Part shown: piece after piece, positions 24,768 to 32,053 of the stretch
How positions within the stretch are numbered: the stretch's first letter is position 1
How the letters are laid out: each line of letters begins with the position of its first letter
IMG/VR virus record: IMGVR_UViG_3300031963_000041
Span: 1 to 64,000 of that record
Reading direction: 5' to 3' (one strand)
Origin: a virus
DNA length: 64,000 nt
The notes under the pieces: generated by a model
The model's input: the letters and a program-made list of their open reading frames with translations, nothing else
Told to the model about the DNA's origin: nothing
The model's database searches: none
Program-made: the position numbers and the translations under genes

Positions 24768-25437
24768 ACAGGTCACTAACGAAGGTATTTTCCAAGATTT
24801 GGCCACCATTGGGCGTGCCGAGCAAGATCGCATGGCCCAAAGCCGTTCGGCCATGATGGGCAAGGCCGGAGCCGCGATCAAAGGCGCCATGGGCAAAATA
24901 CCCGGCGTCAGTGCCATCCAGCAAACAGCCGCTGCCATCAAACAGGCCGCACAAGATACTACCATCCGGCAACTGGCAGATAAACTGGCCGCCGCATGGG
25001 ACACAGAAGCCAAGAAAATAAACGCTGGCAAGACTGCTGGACAGGTCATGGATGCGGATGAATACAAAAAACGAGCGGCTGCCTGGTTAGAGCAAGCCAT
25101 GCAAGGACAGGTCGCTGTGGATGAGCGCAACATGGACAAGTATATCACCCAACCAGCCATAGAACAGATGCGTGAATATCTGGCCAAGCATTTTTTGCCC
25201 GCCTACAAAGTCAGCAAAACCGCAGTGGCTCCGGAAATACCTAACGGATACAATGTGATGGTGCGTGGCGGCAGGGCAGGAACTACCGAGATTCCTGACG
25301 AAATCTACACCTGGGCCAATGGTCGTTGGACCAGTGCCAGCGGCCAACAGGTCATCGCCGGCACACCATTGCACAACAGTCTTTCACAGGATGCCGCAGG
25401 CAAAATCAAGTCCACCACAGTTTCGCAGGCCATATGA
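24757..25437 (+). CDS. conserved hypothetical protein, virion region
   Basis: 226 residues. The first 120 are alanine- and lysine-rich helix, with a hydrophobic small-residue stretch (GKAGAAIKGAMGKI) that could contact membrane or pack as a coiled coil. The C-terminal 70 residues form a compact region with IYTWANGRWTS, similar to small SH3-like or WXG modules. It overlaps both neighbours, 4 bases with the nucleotidyltransferase-ligase-like gene. Function unknown. Confidence 0.55.
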   Translation: MKVKQVTNEGIFQDLATIGRAEQDRMAQSRSAMMGKAGAAIKGAMGKIPGVSAIQQTAAAIKQAAQDTTIRQLADKLAAAWDTEAKKINAGKTAGQVMDADEYKKRAAAWLEQAMQGQVAVDERNMDKYITQPAIEQMREYLAKHFLPAYKVSKTAVAPEIPNGYNVMVRGGRAGTTEIPDEIYTWANGRWTSASGQQVIAGTPLHNSLSQDAAGKIKSTTVSQAI

Positions 25438-27311
25438 TGAGATTACTAGAAGGTGGCAACGTATTCAAGGATGATCAAGGACAGGTCATCACGCAACGCA
25501 TAGCGCAAGCCGACATCATGCCCACTGTGCAGTGGCTAGAACCCATCACTGGCATTGACTTTACCACAGAAAAAGACTCCATAGATGGACAACCGGCACG
25601 CTGGTTGGGTTCCACCGGTCGCAAGGAATCATCAGGTGATCTGGATCTGCAGATAGATGCCACAAAAATCTCCAAAGAACAATTGATAGATCGACTGCGA
25701 GATTGGGCCAAACAGCAAGGAGTGGATCCACAACGCTACATCAAGAAGTCCGGAATATCTGTGCATTTCCTCACTGCCATTGGTGGTGACCCACGTCGTG
25801 GGTTTGTGCAGACCGATTTCATGTTCGCAAATAAACCACGCTGGAATCAGTTCGTGTTGCGTAGCGATCCGGCCAGTGCCTACAAAGGTGCCCTGCGCAA
25901 CATCATGATCAACTCCATGGCCAAATCCATGGGTTTCAAACTCAATCAGAATGATGGTATCGCAAATCGCAACACCAATGACATTGTCACCGACGATCCA
26001 GACGCGGTGGCCAAACTGTTGCTGAATCCCACCGCATCGGCCAAAGACCTCTATTCCGTGGAGAGCATCATGCGTGCTCTCAAAATGGATCCAAACAAAG
26101 ACAGCAAGATAGCAGACTTCCGTGCGCACATGGAACGTGAAGGCCAGCCCTTTGATGAAAATTTAGAAGAAGCCGAAGTGCATTTCTTGGCTCGCCTGCG
26201 CGACAGGATCGTGAATCAGGGCATGCAAATCATCGCTGAAGGTGTGCGCATCGAGCATCCCGAAGACATGGTATTTGACATGGGCAGTCGCGGCGCACAA
26301 CAAGCACTCACAGGCATTGTAAATACCGCACAGCAACCAGACACTGCCACTGTGAAATGGGATGGCAAACCCGCTATCATCTTTGGTCGCAAATCCAACG
26401 GTGATTTTGTGCTCACTGACAAGGCCGGTTTCCTGGCCAAGGGCTATGATGGTCTGGCCACTTCGCCTGATATGATCGCCCGCATCATGACTGCCAGAGG
26501 CGGCGAGCGTGGCGAACTCATAGGACTATATCAAAAACTGTTTCCGTTGTTGAGAGCAGCCACACCTCCAGATTTCAGAGGCTATGTTCAAGGAGACTTG
26601 CTCTACAGCGCACAACCTCAACAAGAGAATGGCAAATGGGTGTTCCAGCCCAACACAGTGAAATATTCAGTGGATGCTGACAGCGATCTTGGTCGCCAGA
26701 TCGCGGCCAGTGATGCCGCAGTGGTCGTCCACACACAGTTAGATGCGCCAGGTGCGGCAGCCACTCCCATACGTGCGGCGGCACTGAAGCCGGTTCCGGG
26801 CCTGTTGATCTTGGACCCCAGCCTGCGAGAACCACAGCAAATAAAACTCGACGCCAAGACCGTAAAGAAAACACAGGATCTACTGAAATCCAAAGGTGCG
26901 GCCATAGATGCGCTGTTCAACCCTGCAGAACTGCGTGCCCGCAAGATCACCAACTTACCACAGTTGATGAAACAGTATATCAACACCCGTGTGCGTGCTG
27001 GCAGTTATGATAACTTGATACAGGGATTTGGTCCCTGGGTGCAGGAACGAGAACCAGCCAAGGCACCGCGCATATTTGAGTGGGCCAATCTCAACAAACA
27101 GGGCGTGGCCGCTGTGTTCCAGACATTCTTGGATCTCAGCGCCTTGAAGAATCAAGTGGTGCGACAGTTAGACAGCCAAGCACATGATGTGCAGGCATCC
27201 ATCAACGACGAGCCCGGACACGAAGGTTATGTGGGCCAGGGCATGAAATACGTGGATCGCATGCGTTTCAGCCAAGCCAACTTTGCCCGCAACAATCCTG
27301 ATCTAGCCTGA
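25434..27311 (+). CDS. nucleotidyltransferase / ligase-like fusion protein
   Basis: 625 residues from the ATG in an ATGA overlap. The N-terminal domain has the polymerase-beta-type nucleotidyltransferase signature GSTGR...SGDLDLQID (about 59-73) and a third acidic residue in VQTDFMF. The second half carries VKWDGKPA with K308-x-D310-G311, the covalent lysine motif of DNA/RNA ligases, followed by YVQGDLLYS and VKYSVD, which could serve as later ligase motifs. The family is common in T4-like aquatic phages near head genes without a known role. Both activities are predictions; a nucleic-acid repair or tagging role is conceivable. Confidence 0.55.
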   Translation: MMRLLEGGNVFKDDQGQVITQRIAQADIMPTVQWLEPITGIDFTTEKDSIDGQPARWLGSTGRKESSGDLDLQIDATKISKEQLIDRLRDWAKQQGVDPQRYIKKSGISVHFLTAIGGDPRRGFVQTDFMFANKPRWNQFVLRSDPASAYKGALRNIMINSMAKSMGFKLNQNDGIANRNTNDIVTDDPDAVAKLLLNPTASAKDLYSVESIMRALKMDPNKDSKIADFRAHMEREGQPFDENLEEAEVHFLARLRDRIVNQGMQIIAEGVRIEHPEDMVFDMGSRGAQQALTGIVNTAQQPDTATVKWDGKPAIIFGRKSNGDFVLTDKAGFLAKGYDGLATSPDMIARIMTARGGERGELIGLYQKLFPLLRAATPPDFRGYVQGDLLYSAQPQQENGKWVFQPNTVKYSVDADSDLGRQIAASDAAVVVHTQLDAPGAAATPIRAAALKPVPGLLILDPSLREPQQIKLDAKTVKKTQDLLKSKGAAIDALFNPAELRARKITNLPQLMKQYINTRVRAGSYDNLIQGFGPWVQEREPAKAPRIFEWANLNKQGVAAVFQTFLDLSALKNQVVRQLDSQAHDVQASINDEPGHEGYVGQGMKYVDRMRFSQANFARNNPDLA

Positions 27312-27335
27312 TAGCCCCCGATTTCACCATTTCGG

Positions 27336-27343
27336 TATAAATA
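27336..27343 (+). promoter_or_regulatory. consensus late promoter TATAAATA
   Basis: An exact TATAAATA box, 39 bases before the next ATG, with AGGAG at 27371. It is followed by one gene and a strong terminator, as expected for a highly expressed late unit. Confidence 0.8.
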
Positions 27344-27382
27344 AAAGTAGGCCCGCTAAGGCCACTTATTAGGAGATTTAAA

Positions 27383-27766
27383 ATGGCACAATTTACACGC
27401 ACCAATGGTGATTCGCAACCAGTATTCGCGCTAGACACACAGAATGGTCCAGTCGCACCTTCCACTTCGTTGGCCGGTGTTCCTGTCCAGCCTCAAGGTC
27501 CAAAACTTGACTTCTTCCGTGCAGTTGCTAACAACAGCATCAACGGCGAAGGCGGTGTAGCAGAATACGTTGCAAACGTGATCCAGGCTATCCAGCAAAC
27601 ATCCACAGTTGCTATGTATCAAGTTGACGGCGTAGCATTGTCAGTGGCTGTATATCCTACAGGCGCATTCGCAAACGCTGCCGCTTTCTTGTCAGCAGCC
27701 AACATCACCTACACAGGTTTCCAGTTAGACTCAGCCACAAACGCTGGTTTCAAACTCACAACCTAA
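27383..27766 (+). CDS. abundant late protein, probably virion-associated
   Basis: 127 residues. The start MAQFTRTNGDSQPVF and the internal VQPQGPKLDFF recur, as far as I recall, in marine T4-like phage proteins. The middle is helical (VAEYVANVIQAIQQTST) and the end strand-rich. A consensus late promoter, a strong AGGAG and an 11-bp terminator isolate this gene as a single, strongly expressed late unit. That fits a major virion component, but no direct evidence is visible. Confidence 0.6.
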   Translation: MAQFTRTNGDSQPVFALDTQNGPVAPSTSLAGVPVQPQGPKLDFFRAVANNSINGEGGVAEYVANVIQAIQQTSTVAMYQVDGVALSVAVYPTGAFANAAAFLSAANITYTGFQLDSATNAGFKLTT

Positions 27767-27787
27767 TCTGTAGTTTTGGTATAGAAG

Positions 27788-27817
27788 AAACCCTAGTTCT
27801 TTAACTAGGGTTTTTTT
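27788..27817 (+). terminator. rho-independent terminator
   Basis: An 11-bp perfect stem, AAACCCTAGTT/AACTAGGGTTT, with a 4-base loop and a T-tract. Confidence 0.9.
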
Positions 27818-27822
27818 GTGGC

Positions 27823-27829
27823 TTAAATA
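27823..27829 (+). promoter_or_regulatory. late-type promoter box next to a start codon
   Basis: TTAAATAC ends 5 bases before the ATG at 27835, directly behind the terminator. A transcript from it would have essentially no leader. Confidence 0.5.
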
Positions 27830-27834
27830 CCCGC

Positions 27835-28077
27835 ATGGCAGATCAACGATACGTATATGAAAGTCCTGATGGTGGACACACTATCTATCGCAGGCATCCT
27901 GGCAAACTGGATAGAGAATTGGTATCCATCGATCAGGAAACCCAGGACAAACTGGCTGCCTTGAAAGAAGACAAACTGTGGGGCGATATACGGCGCAGAG
28001 CCCAGCAAGATCCTGCCCTACAGCAGATGTTGGATCAACTACGGATCTACTACAGTCTCAAGTATGCAAAAGATTGA
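27835..28077 (+). CDS. small hypothetical protein
   Basis: 80 residues with a short N-terminal beta part (RYVYESPDGGHTIYRR) and a charged C-terminal helix (LDQLRIYYSLKY). Family unknown to me. It starts 5 bases after a TTAAATA box with no visible ribosome-binding site, and overlaps the next gene by 14 bases, so it heads a small late operon. Confidence 0.55.
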   Translation: MADQRYVYESPDGGHTIYRRHPGKLDRELVSIDQETQDKLAALKEDKLWGDIRRRAQQDPALQQMLDQLRIYYSLKYAKD

Positions 28078-28495
28078 ATGCTATACCTTGTTTGATATCA
28101 CTGCTACTGGGATAAATGGGCACGTCAAAGCCGCACAGTTTCCTTATGTGAGTCGCAACGGACTGACCATGGCAGACCCAGCGTCCTTGGCACGAGCACG
28201 CAATCAACAAAGGAATTTTGACACCTTATTGCAGTTGATCGGACTGCGCACCCAAATGTTCAATGTCAGCGATCCCACTGTGCAGGACACAGGGCCCTTT
28301 GGCAATCAACGAACCTGGCACTTTGATTTTGAGATAGAACCGCAGGCGCAATGGTTGGTGGATGGTGATGAATTTTGGGTGCTTAAACAGGACAGTGACA
28401 GCACACCCATGATCATTGATCTAGAAGAAACATCTGATCTCGAACCCAGGATCATAACATTAGGGGACAGCCCCAACACCATATATCATGCCTAA
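28064..28495 (+). CDS. conserved hypothetical phage protein
   Basis: 143 residues. IECYTLFDITATG near the start, RNQQRNFDTLLQLIGLRTQ in the middle and a strand-rich WHFDFEIEP region are recognisable, but I know no function for it. Similar proteins occur in T4-like aquatic phages. Its 3' end runs into an exact TATAAATA promoter box for the next gene. Confidence 0.55.
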   Translation: MQKIECYTLFDITATGINGHVKAAQFPYVSRNGLTMADPASLARARNQQRNFDTLLQLIGLRTQMFNVSDPTVQDTGPFGNQRTWHFDFEIEPQAQWLVDGDEFWVLKQDSDSTPMIIDLEETSDLEPRIITLGDSPNTIYHA

Positions 28496-28498
28496 ATC

Positions 28499-28506
28499 TA
28501 TAAATA
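28499..28506 (+). promoter_or_regulatory. consensus late promoter TATAAATA
   Basis: An exact TATAAATA 22 bases before the ATG at 28528, with GAAGGAAG between as ribosome-binding site. Confidence 0.75.
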
Positions 28507-28527
28507 AATCCATAACGAAGGAAGATC

Positions 28528-28791
28528 ATGGTCACGACCACGGACATCGAAAAGAAAAGCCTAGAAACTCACGTGGAACTGTGCGCGGAGAGATACAAGT
28601 TTCTGGAAGAAAAACTGGAAAACGTGGAGCAAAAGGTAACACAGACCGAAACCGTGATCAGAGAGATTCACGACATGATGCAAAGAATGGCCGACAAGCG
28701 CACGGATCAGATCATATCGTGGGGCATAGGAATAATCGGGTTCCTGCTGGCCAGCCTGGGCTGGATGATAACCACATACGTGATCAAATAA
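28528..28791 (+). CDS. tail-anchored coiled-coil membrane protein
   Basis: 87 residues. About 50 residues of heptad-patterned helix (FLEEKLENVEQKVTQTE) are followed by one C-terminal transmembrane segment (SWGIGIIGFLLASLGWMI). The plan resembles XhlA/haemolysin-like phage membrane proteins and some holin-associated proteins. It has its own consensus late promoter. Holin activity is only a possibility; a better holin candidate lies beside the endolysin at 55833. Confidence 0.6.
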   Translation: MVTTTDIEKKSLETHVELCAERYKFLEEKLENVEQKVTQTETVIREIHDMMQRMADKRTDQIISWGIGIIGFLLASLGWMITTYVIK

Positions 28792-28802
28792 TCATAGACC
28801 GC

Positions 28803-29294
28803 GTGGAATCCACGCTGGATCGCATAGCAAGACAGGTATTTGCCAATCCCAACTCAATACTGCCAGTCAACGATGGGTATCAAGCATTTGGACGCTATAC
28901 TATCGTCAAACAGGCCCAGTATTTTGAAGTGTATCGTGGAGCCACATTGGCCGCATGCCCCAGTTCTGCACGCCTGGCCCTGGCATGGTGCATAGCCGAC
29001 AAACTGGGCAAATTCACCCTCACACAAGAGATCATGCTGTTTGATCAAGAAATAGAACGCCGCAGAGATGAGATCAGATATTTCCGGCACATGATAGAAA
29101 CCACCACAGACACTGAGCGTAAATATGTGCTGGAAGACAGATTGCAACACAGCCACACACGCTTGAAGTGGTTGCAAGAACACTTGGACAAATGCGTAAA
29201 TCTGGCTAAATACTGGCAACAAAAAGGATTCAAAGATGAAACTGCAAGAATTGGACTCAAAAACCAAAACACAACAAACACGCAAAGTGCTTGA
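28803..29294 (+). CDS. conserved hypothetical protein, uncertain start
   Basis: 163 residues if it starts at the GTG at 28803. The open frame continues upstream, but that part is a shadow of the previous gene. No clear ribosome-binding site is visible, so coupling to the previous stop is likely. The fold seems to be a small alpha/beta domain (YFEVYRGATLAA) followed by a long helix with many charged residues (LFDQEIERRRDEIRYF) and a KYWQQKGF tail. Such proteins occur in marine T4-like phages; function unknown. Confidence 0.55.
   Translation: MESTLDRIARQVFANPNSILPVNDGYQAFGRYTIVKQAQYFEVYRGATLAACPSSARLALAWCIADKLGKFTLTQEIMLFDQEIERRRDEIRYFRHMIETTTDTERKYVLEDRLQHSHTRLKWLQEHLDKCVNLAKYWQQKGFKDETARIGLKNQNTTNTQSA
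29206..29212 (+). promoter_or_regulatory. late-type promoter box
   Basis: CTAAATAC lies 23 bases before the ATG at 29236, with AAGGA in between, inside the 3' end of the preceding gene. Confidence 0.5.
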
Positions 29295-30243
29295 AAGTTA
29301 CTTTGGTCAACAGTTAGACGTCGGCGCTGTCAGCGTCAAGACGGCCAAAGAGATGTTGAAAAAAATCCGCGGGCTGATCCGTGAGCATCGTGGCACACCA
29401 CAATTCCATCGCAGTGAAAAGAATCCTGCTTATCTAAAGATGGTGGTCATGGAACAGGCTCTAGAGTCCAGGATACGAGAATCTCAACCTGGTGCCGCTC
29501 CTGGCATGGCCATGGCACAACAAGATCCACGACAGGCCGCTGCCGCCGCACAAGCAGACGCCAAATCTATGTCGGGCGGAATACGCAAAGCCGCTGCCGC
29601 CACTGGCACGCAGGCCAATCCTTTGGCTCGCGCAGTATCACAGGCCGCCCTGGGCAAGACCTTGGATCAGACCCAAAAGAAAGCCATGGCAGGTTTTGCC
29701 GCTGGCATTGGTGCTGCCATGAAAGATCCTCAGCAGGCCACACGTCTACAACAGATGTTGAAAACAGCCACGGCATCAGCCATGGAAGGCAAACGAGCAC
29801 GCCGGCTCAAAGAAGCCAGCGAGATACAACAGGCTCAAGTGGTATTGGCCGCACAAGACATGGTTGACCAAGTTCAAAAAATGATTGAACAAGTTTCGGC
29901 CATGCAGTTCAAAGATTTGCCAGCACTTGTAGATTCGATCCGTAACGATCTTGGTATGGATCAAGCACAACAGTTTAACAATGATTGCACAGCCGCACTA
30001 CAAGGTCTCATCCAGGGCCTCCAGGGTTCCAAGACCCAGCTGGAAACCGCACAAGGTGTGCTCACAGGTCAAGCCCCAGTGGTTCCCGGACAAGATGCTG
30101 GCGCCGCAGGAGCCGCTACCCTTCCTACCGGAGATGTATCCGGTGCTGACACCGGTGAAACTCCAGACCTCAGCCTAGATGCCAATCTCGATGTAGATGC
30201 TGAAGAACTACCAGCCCGAGCATTAGGCCGCGAGCGTAGATAA
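29236..30243 (+). CDS. alanine/glutamine-rich protein, possible head-assembly role
   Basis: 335 residues, very rich in alanine, glutamine and methionine in the middle. A charged N-terminal domain (TAKEMLKKIRGLIREH) is followed by a long low-complexity region. A conserved block near 200-250, SEIQQAQVVLAAQDMVDQ and MQFKDLPALVDSI, recurs in T4-like aquatic phages as I remember them. The C-terminus is acidic and proline/glycine-rich. The composition fits an internal scaffold or core protein, but that is inference. A late box precedes it. Confidence 0.5.
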   Translation: MKLQELDSKTKTQQTRKVLESYFGQQLDVGAVSVKTAKEMLKKIRGLIREHRGTPQFHRSEKNPAYLKMVVMEQALESRIRESQPGAAPGMAMAQQDPRQAAAAAQADAKSMSGGIRKAAAATGTQANPLARAVSQAALGKTLDQTQKKAMAGFAAGIGAAMKDPQQATRLQQMLKTATASAMEGKRARRLKEASEIQQAQVVLAAQDMVDQVQKMIEQVSAMQFKDLPALVDSIRNDLGMDQAQQFNNDCTAALQGLIQGLQGSKTQLETAQGVLTGQAPVVPGQDAGAAGAATLPTGDVSGADTGETPDLSLDANLDVDAEELPARALGRERR

Positions 30244-30244
30244 C

Positions 30245-30580
30245 ATGCTGATCCGAGAGTTCCAGGATCCCTCAGTGCAGAGACTGGCCGCCATAGGCCA
30301 GTTTTTGCTCAAACGAGCCCAGGACACAGCCGCGGTCAAACCTTACAATGTAGATGCCTTTATAGATCTAGCCAGAGAAAATGGTATCAACATGGATCGG
30401 GAACGCTTGATGACCTTGTCTACGCAACCACCACTCAACAATATCATCGCCAATATCCAGGGTGATGATATCATCTGGAAAGGTTCCCAAACCATCACAC
30501 CAGATGGCGAAACCATGTCAGTGGATCAAGCCCGCAAAAAAGTCAACCAAATGGCCAAACGGGCCATTGACATCAAGTAA
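30245..30580 (+). CDS. conserved hypothetical protein
   Basis: 111 residues. Helical start (QRLAAIGQFLLKRAQ), a PYNVDAFIDLARENGI segment, and a short C-terminal region containing WKGSQTITPDG. It starts one base after the previous stop, so the two are probably co-translated and may work together in virion assembly. Family function unknown. Confidence 0.5.
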   Translation: MLIREFQDPSVQRLAAIGQFLLKRAQDTAAVKPYNVDAFIDLARENGINMDRERLMTLSTQPPLNNIIANIQGDDIIWKGSQTITPDGETMSVDQARKKVNQMAKRAIDIK

Positions 30581-30595
30581 ATACTACTGTATACT
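30578..30595 (+). promoter_or_regulatory. late-type box and possible -10 element
   Basis: TAAATA (30578-30583) overlaps the stop of the previous gene, and TGTATACT (30588-30595) follows. Either could drive iscU, which starts at 30612 behind AGGAGG. Confidence 0.45.
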
Positions 30596-30611
30596 AACAT
30601 AGGAGGTAGAT

Positions 30612-31004
30612 ATGGCTTATTCAGAAAAGGTCATTGATCACTATGAAAACCCCCGTAATGTTGGTGCTCTTGATAAGTCTGATCCTACCGTTGGCACTGG
30701 TATGGTTGGGGCACCTGCTTGCGGGGATGTAATGAAATTACAGATCAAGGTGGACGATGATACAGGTATTATTACAGATGCACGCTTTAAAACGTATGGC
30801 TGCGGATCGGCTATCGCGAGCTCGAGCCTGGTCACAGAATGGGTCAAAGGCAAAACCCTTGATGAAGCAGGAACAATCCGAAACAGCCAAATCGCAGAAG
30901 AACTAGCATTGCCACCAGTCAAGATCCACTGCTCCATCTTGGCCGAGGATGCCATCAAGGCTGCCATAGAAGACTATCGCAAAAAACATGATCACAGTCA
31001 CTGA
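30612..31004 (+). CDS. iscU: IscU-type Fe-S cluster scaffold
   Basis: 130 residues, the normal IscU length. The three ligand cysteines are present: C37 in PACGDV, C64 in YGCGSAIAS and C107 in KIHCSIL, with the assisting D39. The LPPVK sequence at 100-104 is the site recognised by the HscA chaperone in bacteria. All known functional residues are kept, so it can probably assemble [2Fe-2S] clusters with the host IscS and hand them over. AGGAGG precedes the ATG. The last 17 bases overlap iscA. Possible clients in the window are the radical SAM protein and the PD-(D/E)XK nuclease. Confidence 0.92.
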   Translation: MAYSEKVIDHYENPRNVGALDKSDPTVGTGMVGAPACGDVMKLQIKVDDDTGIITDARFKTYGCGSAIASSSLVTEWVKGKTLDEAGTIRNSQIAEELALPPVKIHCSILAEDAIKAAIEDYRKKHDHSH

Positions 31005-31317
31005 TGAAGCGGCCTGCCGCGTTAAGGAAAACATCGCCCGACGTGGACGCGGCCTAGGCATCAAGATTGGTGTGCGCACCACAGGCTGTTCGGGTCTGGC
31101 CTATACCCTGGAATACGTGGATACGGATCAAGGGCGAGAGCACTGCGTGGCACACTATGACATCAACGGTGTGCGCATATATGTGGATCCCAAGCATCGT
31201 CCTTATCTCGAAGGCATGACCATGGCATGGGTCAAAAACGGCCTCAACGAAGGATTTGATTTCATCAACCCTAACGAACGCGACCGCTGTGGTTGCGGAG
31301 AAAGTTTCCGAGTCTAA
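30988..31317 (+). CDS. iscA: IscA/SufA-type Fe-S carrier
   Basis: 109 residues, typical for A-type carriers. C34 in TTGCSGLAY and the C-terminal pair C101-G-C103 (RCGCGESF) are the three conserved metal or cluster ligands. Such proteins take clusters from scaffolds such as IscU to apo-enzymes. It overlaps iscU by 17 bases, so the two are translated together. I cannot tell IscA, SufA and ErpA apart from sequence alone. Confidence 0.9.
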   Translation: MITVTDEAACRVKENIARRGRGLGIKIGVRTTGCSGLAYTLEYVDTDQGREHCVAHYDINGVRIYVDPKHRPYLEGMTMAWVKNGLNEGFDFINPNERDRCGCGESFRV

Positions 31318-31319
31318 TA

Positions 31320-32033
31320 TTGTATATTCAAAAATTTAACTACGAGCCCTTGAATCGCACCAGCGAAGATGGGCGACGACTGTATCTCACTCCCGATGGT
31401 AAAAAGTTACCATCAGTTACTACCATACTTGACCGTACCAAGCCCGAAGAAAAGAAACAGGCTTTGGCCAATTGGAAAAAGCGTGTGGGTGAGGCCCAAG
31501 CACAGCAAATTACCACGGAGGCCGCCAATCGCGGAACCCGTATGCATACATATCTTGAGCACTATGTCAAGACCGGTGAAATAAAACCAGCGGGCACTAA
31601 TCCCTATGCCTGGAGCAGTCATGCCATGGCCATGACAGTGATTGAACAAGGACTTAAAAATGTTGAAGAATTTTGGGGTGTGGAAATACCGCTTTACTTT
31701 CCCAATCTCTATGCAGGAACTTCGGACGGTGCTGGAATCCATCTTGGCAGCCAAAGCATCCTAGATTACAAACAAACCAACAAACCCAAGCGCCGGGAGT
31801 GGATCGAAGATTACTTCCTGCAACTGGTGGCCTATGCCCTGGCCCACAACGAAGTGCATGGCACCCGCATACGCAAGGGCGTGGTGCTGATGTGTGTAAA
31901 ACCTGAAATAGACACACAGTTTACTATCACAAAACCCCCAGAATATCAGGAATTCGTGCTGGAAGAGGCGGATTTTGATTATTGGGAACAGCAGTGGTGG
32001 CGGCGCCTGGAGCTCTATTACTTGACCGCATAA
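31320..32033 (+). CDS. PD-(D/E)XK exonuclease, Cas4/RecB-like
   Basis: 237 residues with a probable TTG start at 31320, two bases after the iscA stop; the upstream TTG at 31293 is the alternative and no ideal ribosome-binding site is seen. The nuclease core is SVTTILD, RGTRMHTYLEHY (motif with H), then AGTSDGAG, and SILDYKQTNKPKR, where D-Y-K is the catalytic acid-x-K. EDYFLQLVAYALAH follows as the QxxxY motif of RecB-type nucleases. Close relatives occur in marine T4-like phages. A role in DNA end processing or recombination is likely; no Cas4-type cysteine cluster was recognised. Confidence 0.75.
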   Translation: MYIQKFNYEPLNRTSEDGRRLYLTPDGKKLPSVTTILDRTKPEEKKQALANWKKRVGEAQAQQITTEAANRGTRMHTYLEHYVKTGEIKPAGTNPYAWSSHAMAMTVIEQGLKNVEEFWGVEIPLYFPNLYAGTSDGAGIHLGSQSILDYKQTNKPKRREWIEDYFLQLVAYALAHNEVHGTRIRKGVVLMCVKPEIDTQFTITKPPEYQEFVLEEADFDYWEQQWWRRLELYYLTA

Positions 32034-32036
32034 ATA
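32030..32036 (+). promoter_or_regulatory. late-type promoter box
   Basis: ATAAATA overlaps the stop of the nuclease gene and lies 17 bases before the fibre-like ATG at 32054, with GGAGAG between. Confidence 0.65.
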
Positions 32037-32053
32037 GGTAATCGGAGAGTGGA

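Noticed and set aside
28488-28800. Long frame covering the tail-anchored protein gene in another phase
   Set aside because: Its first part has lysine/histidine/asparagine-rich random-looking sequence and is a shadow of the gene at 28528; only the part after 28803 looks real.
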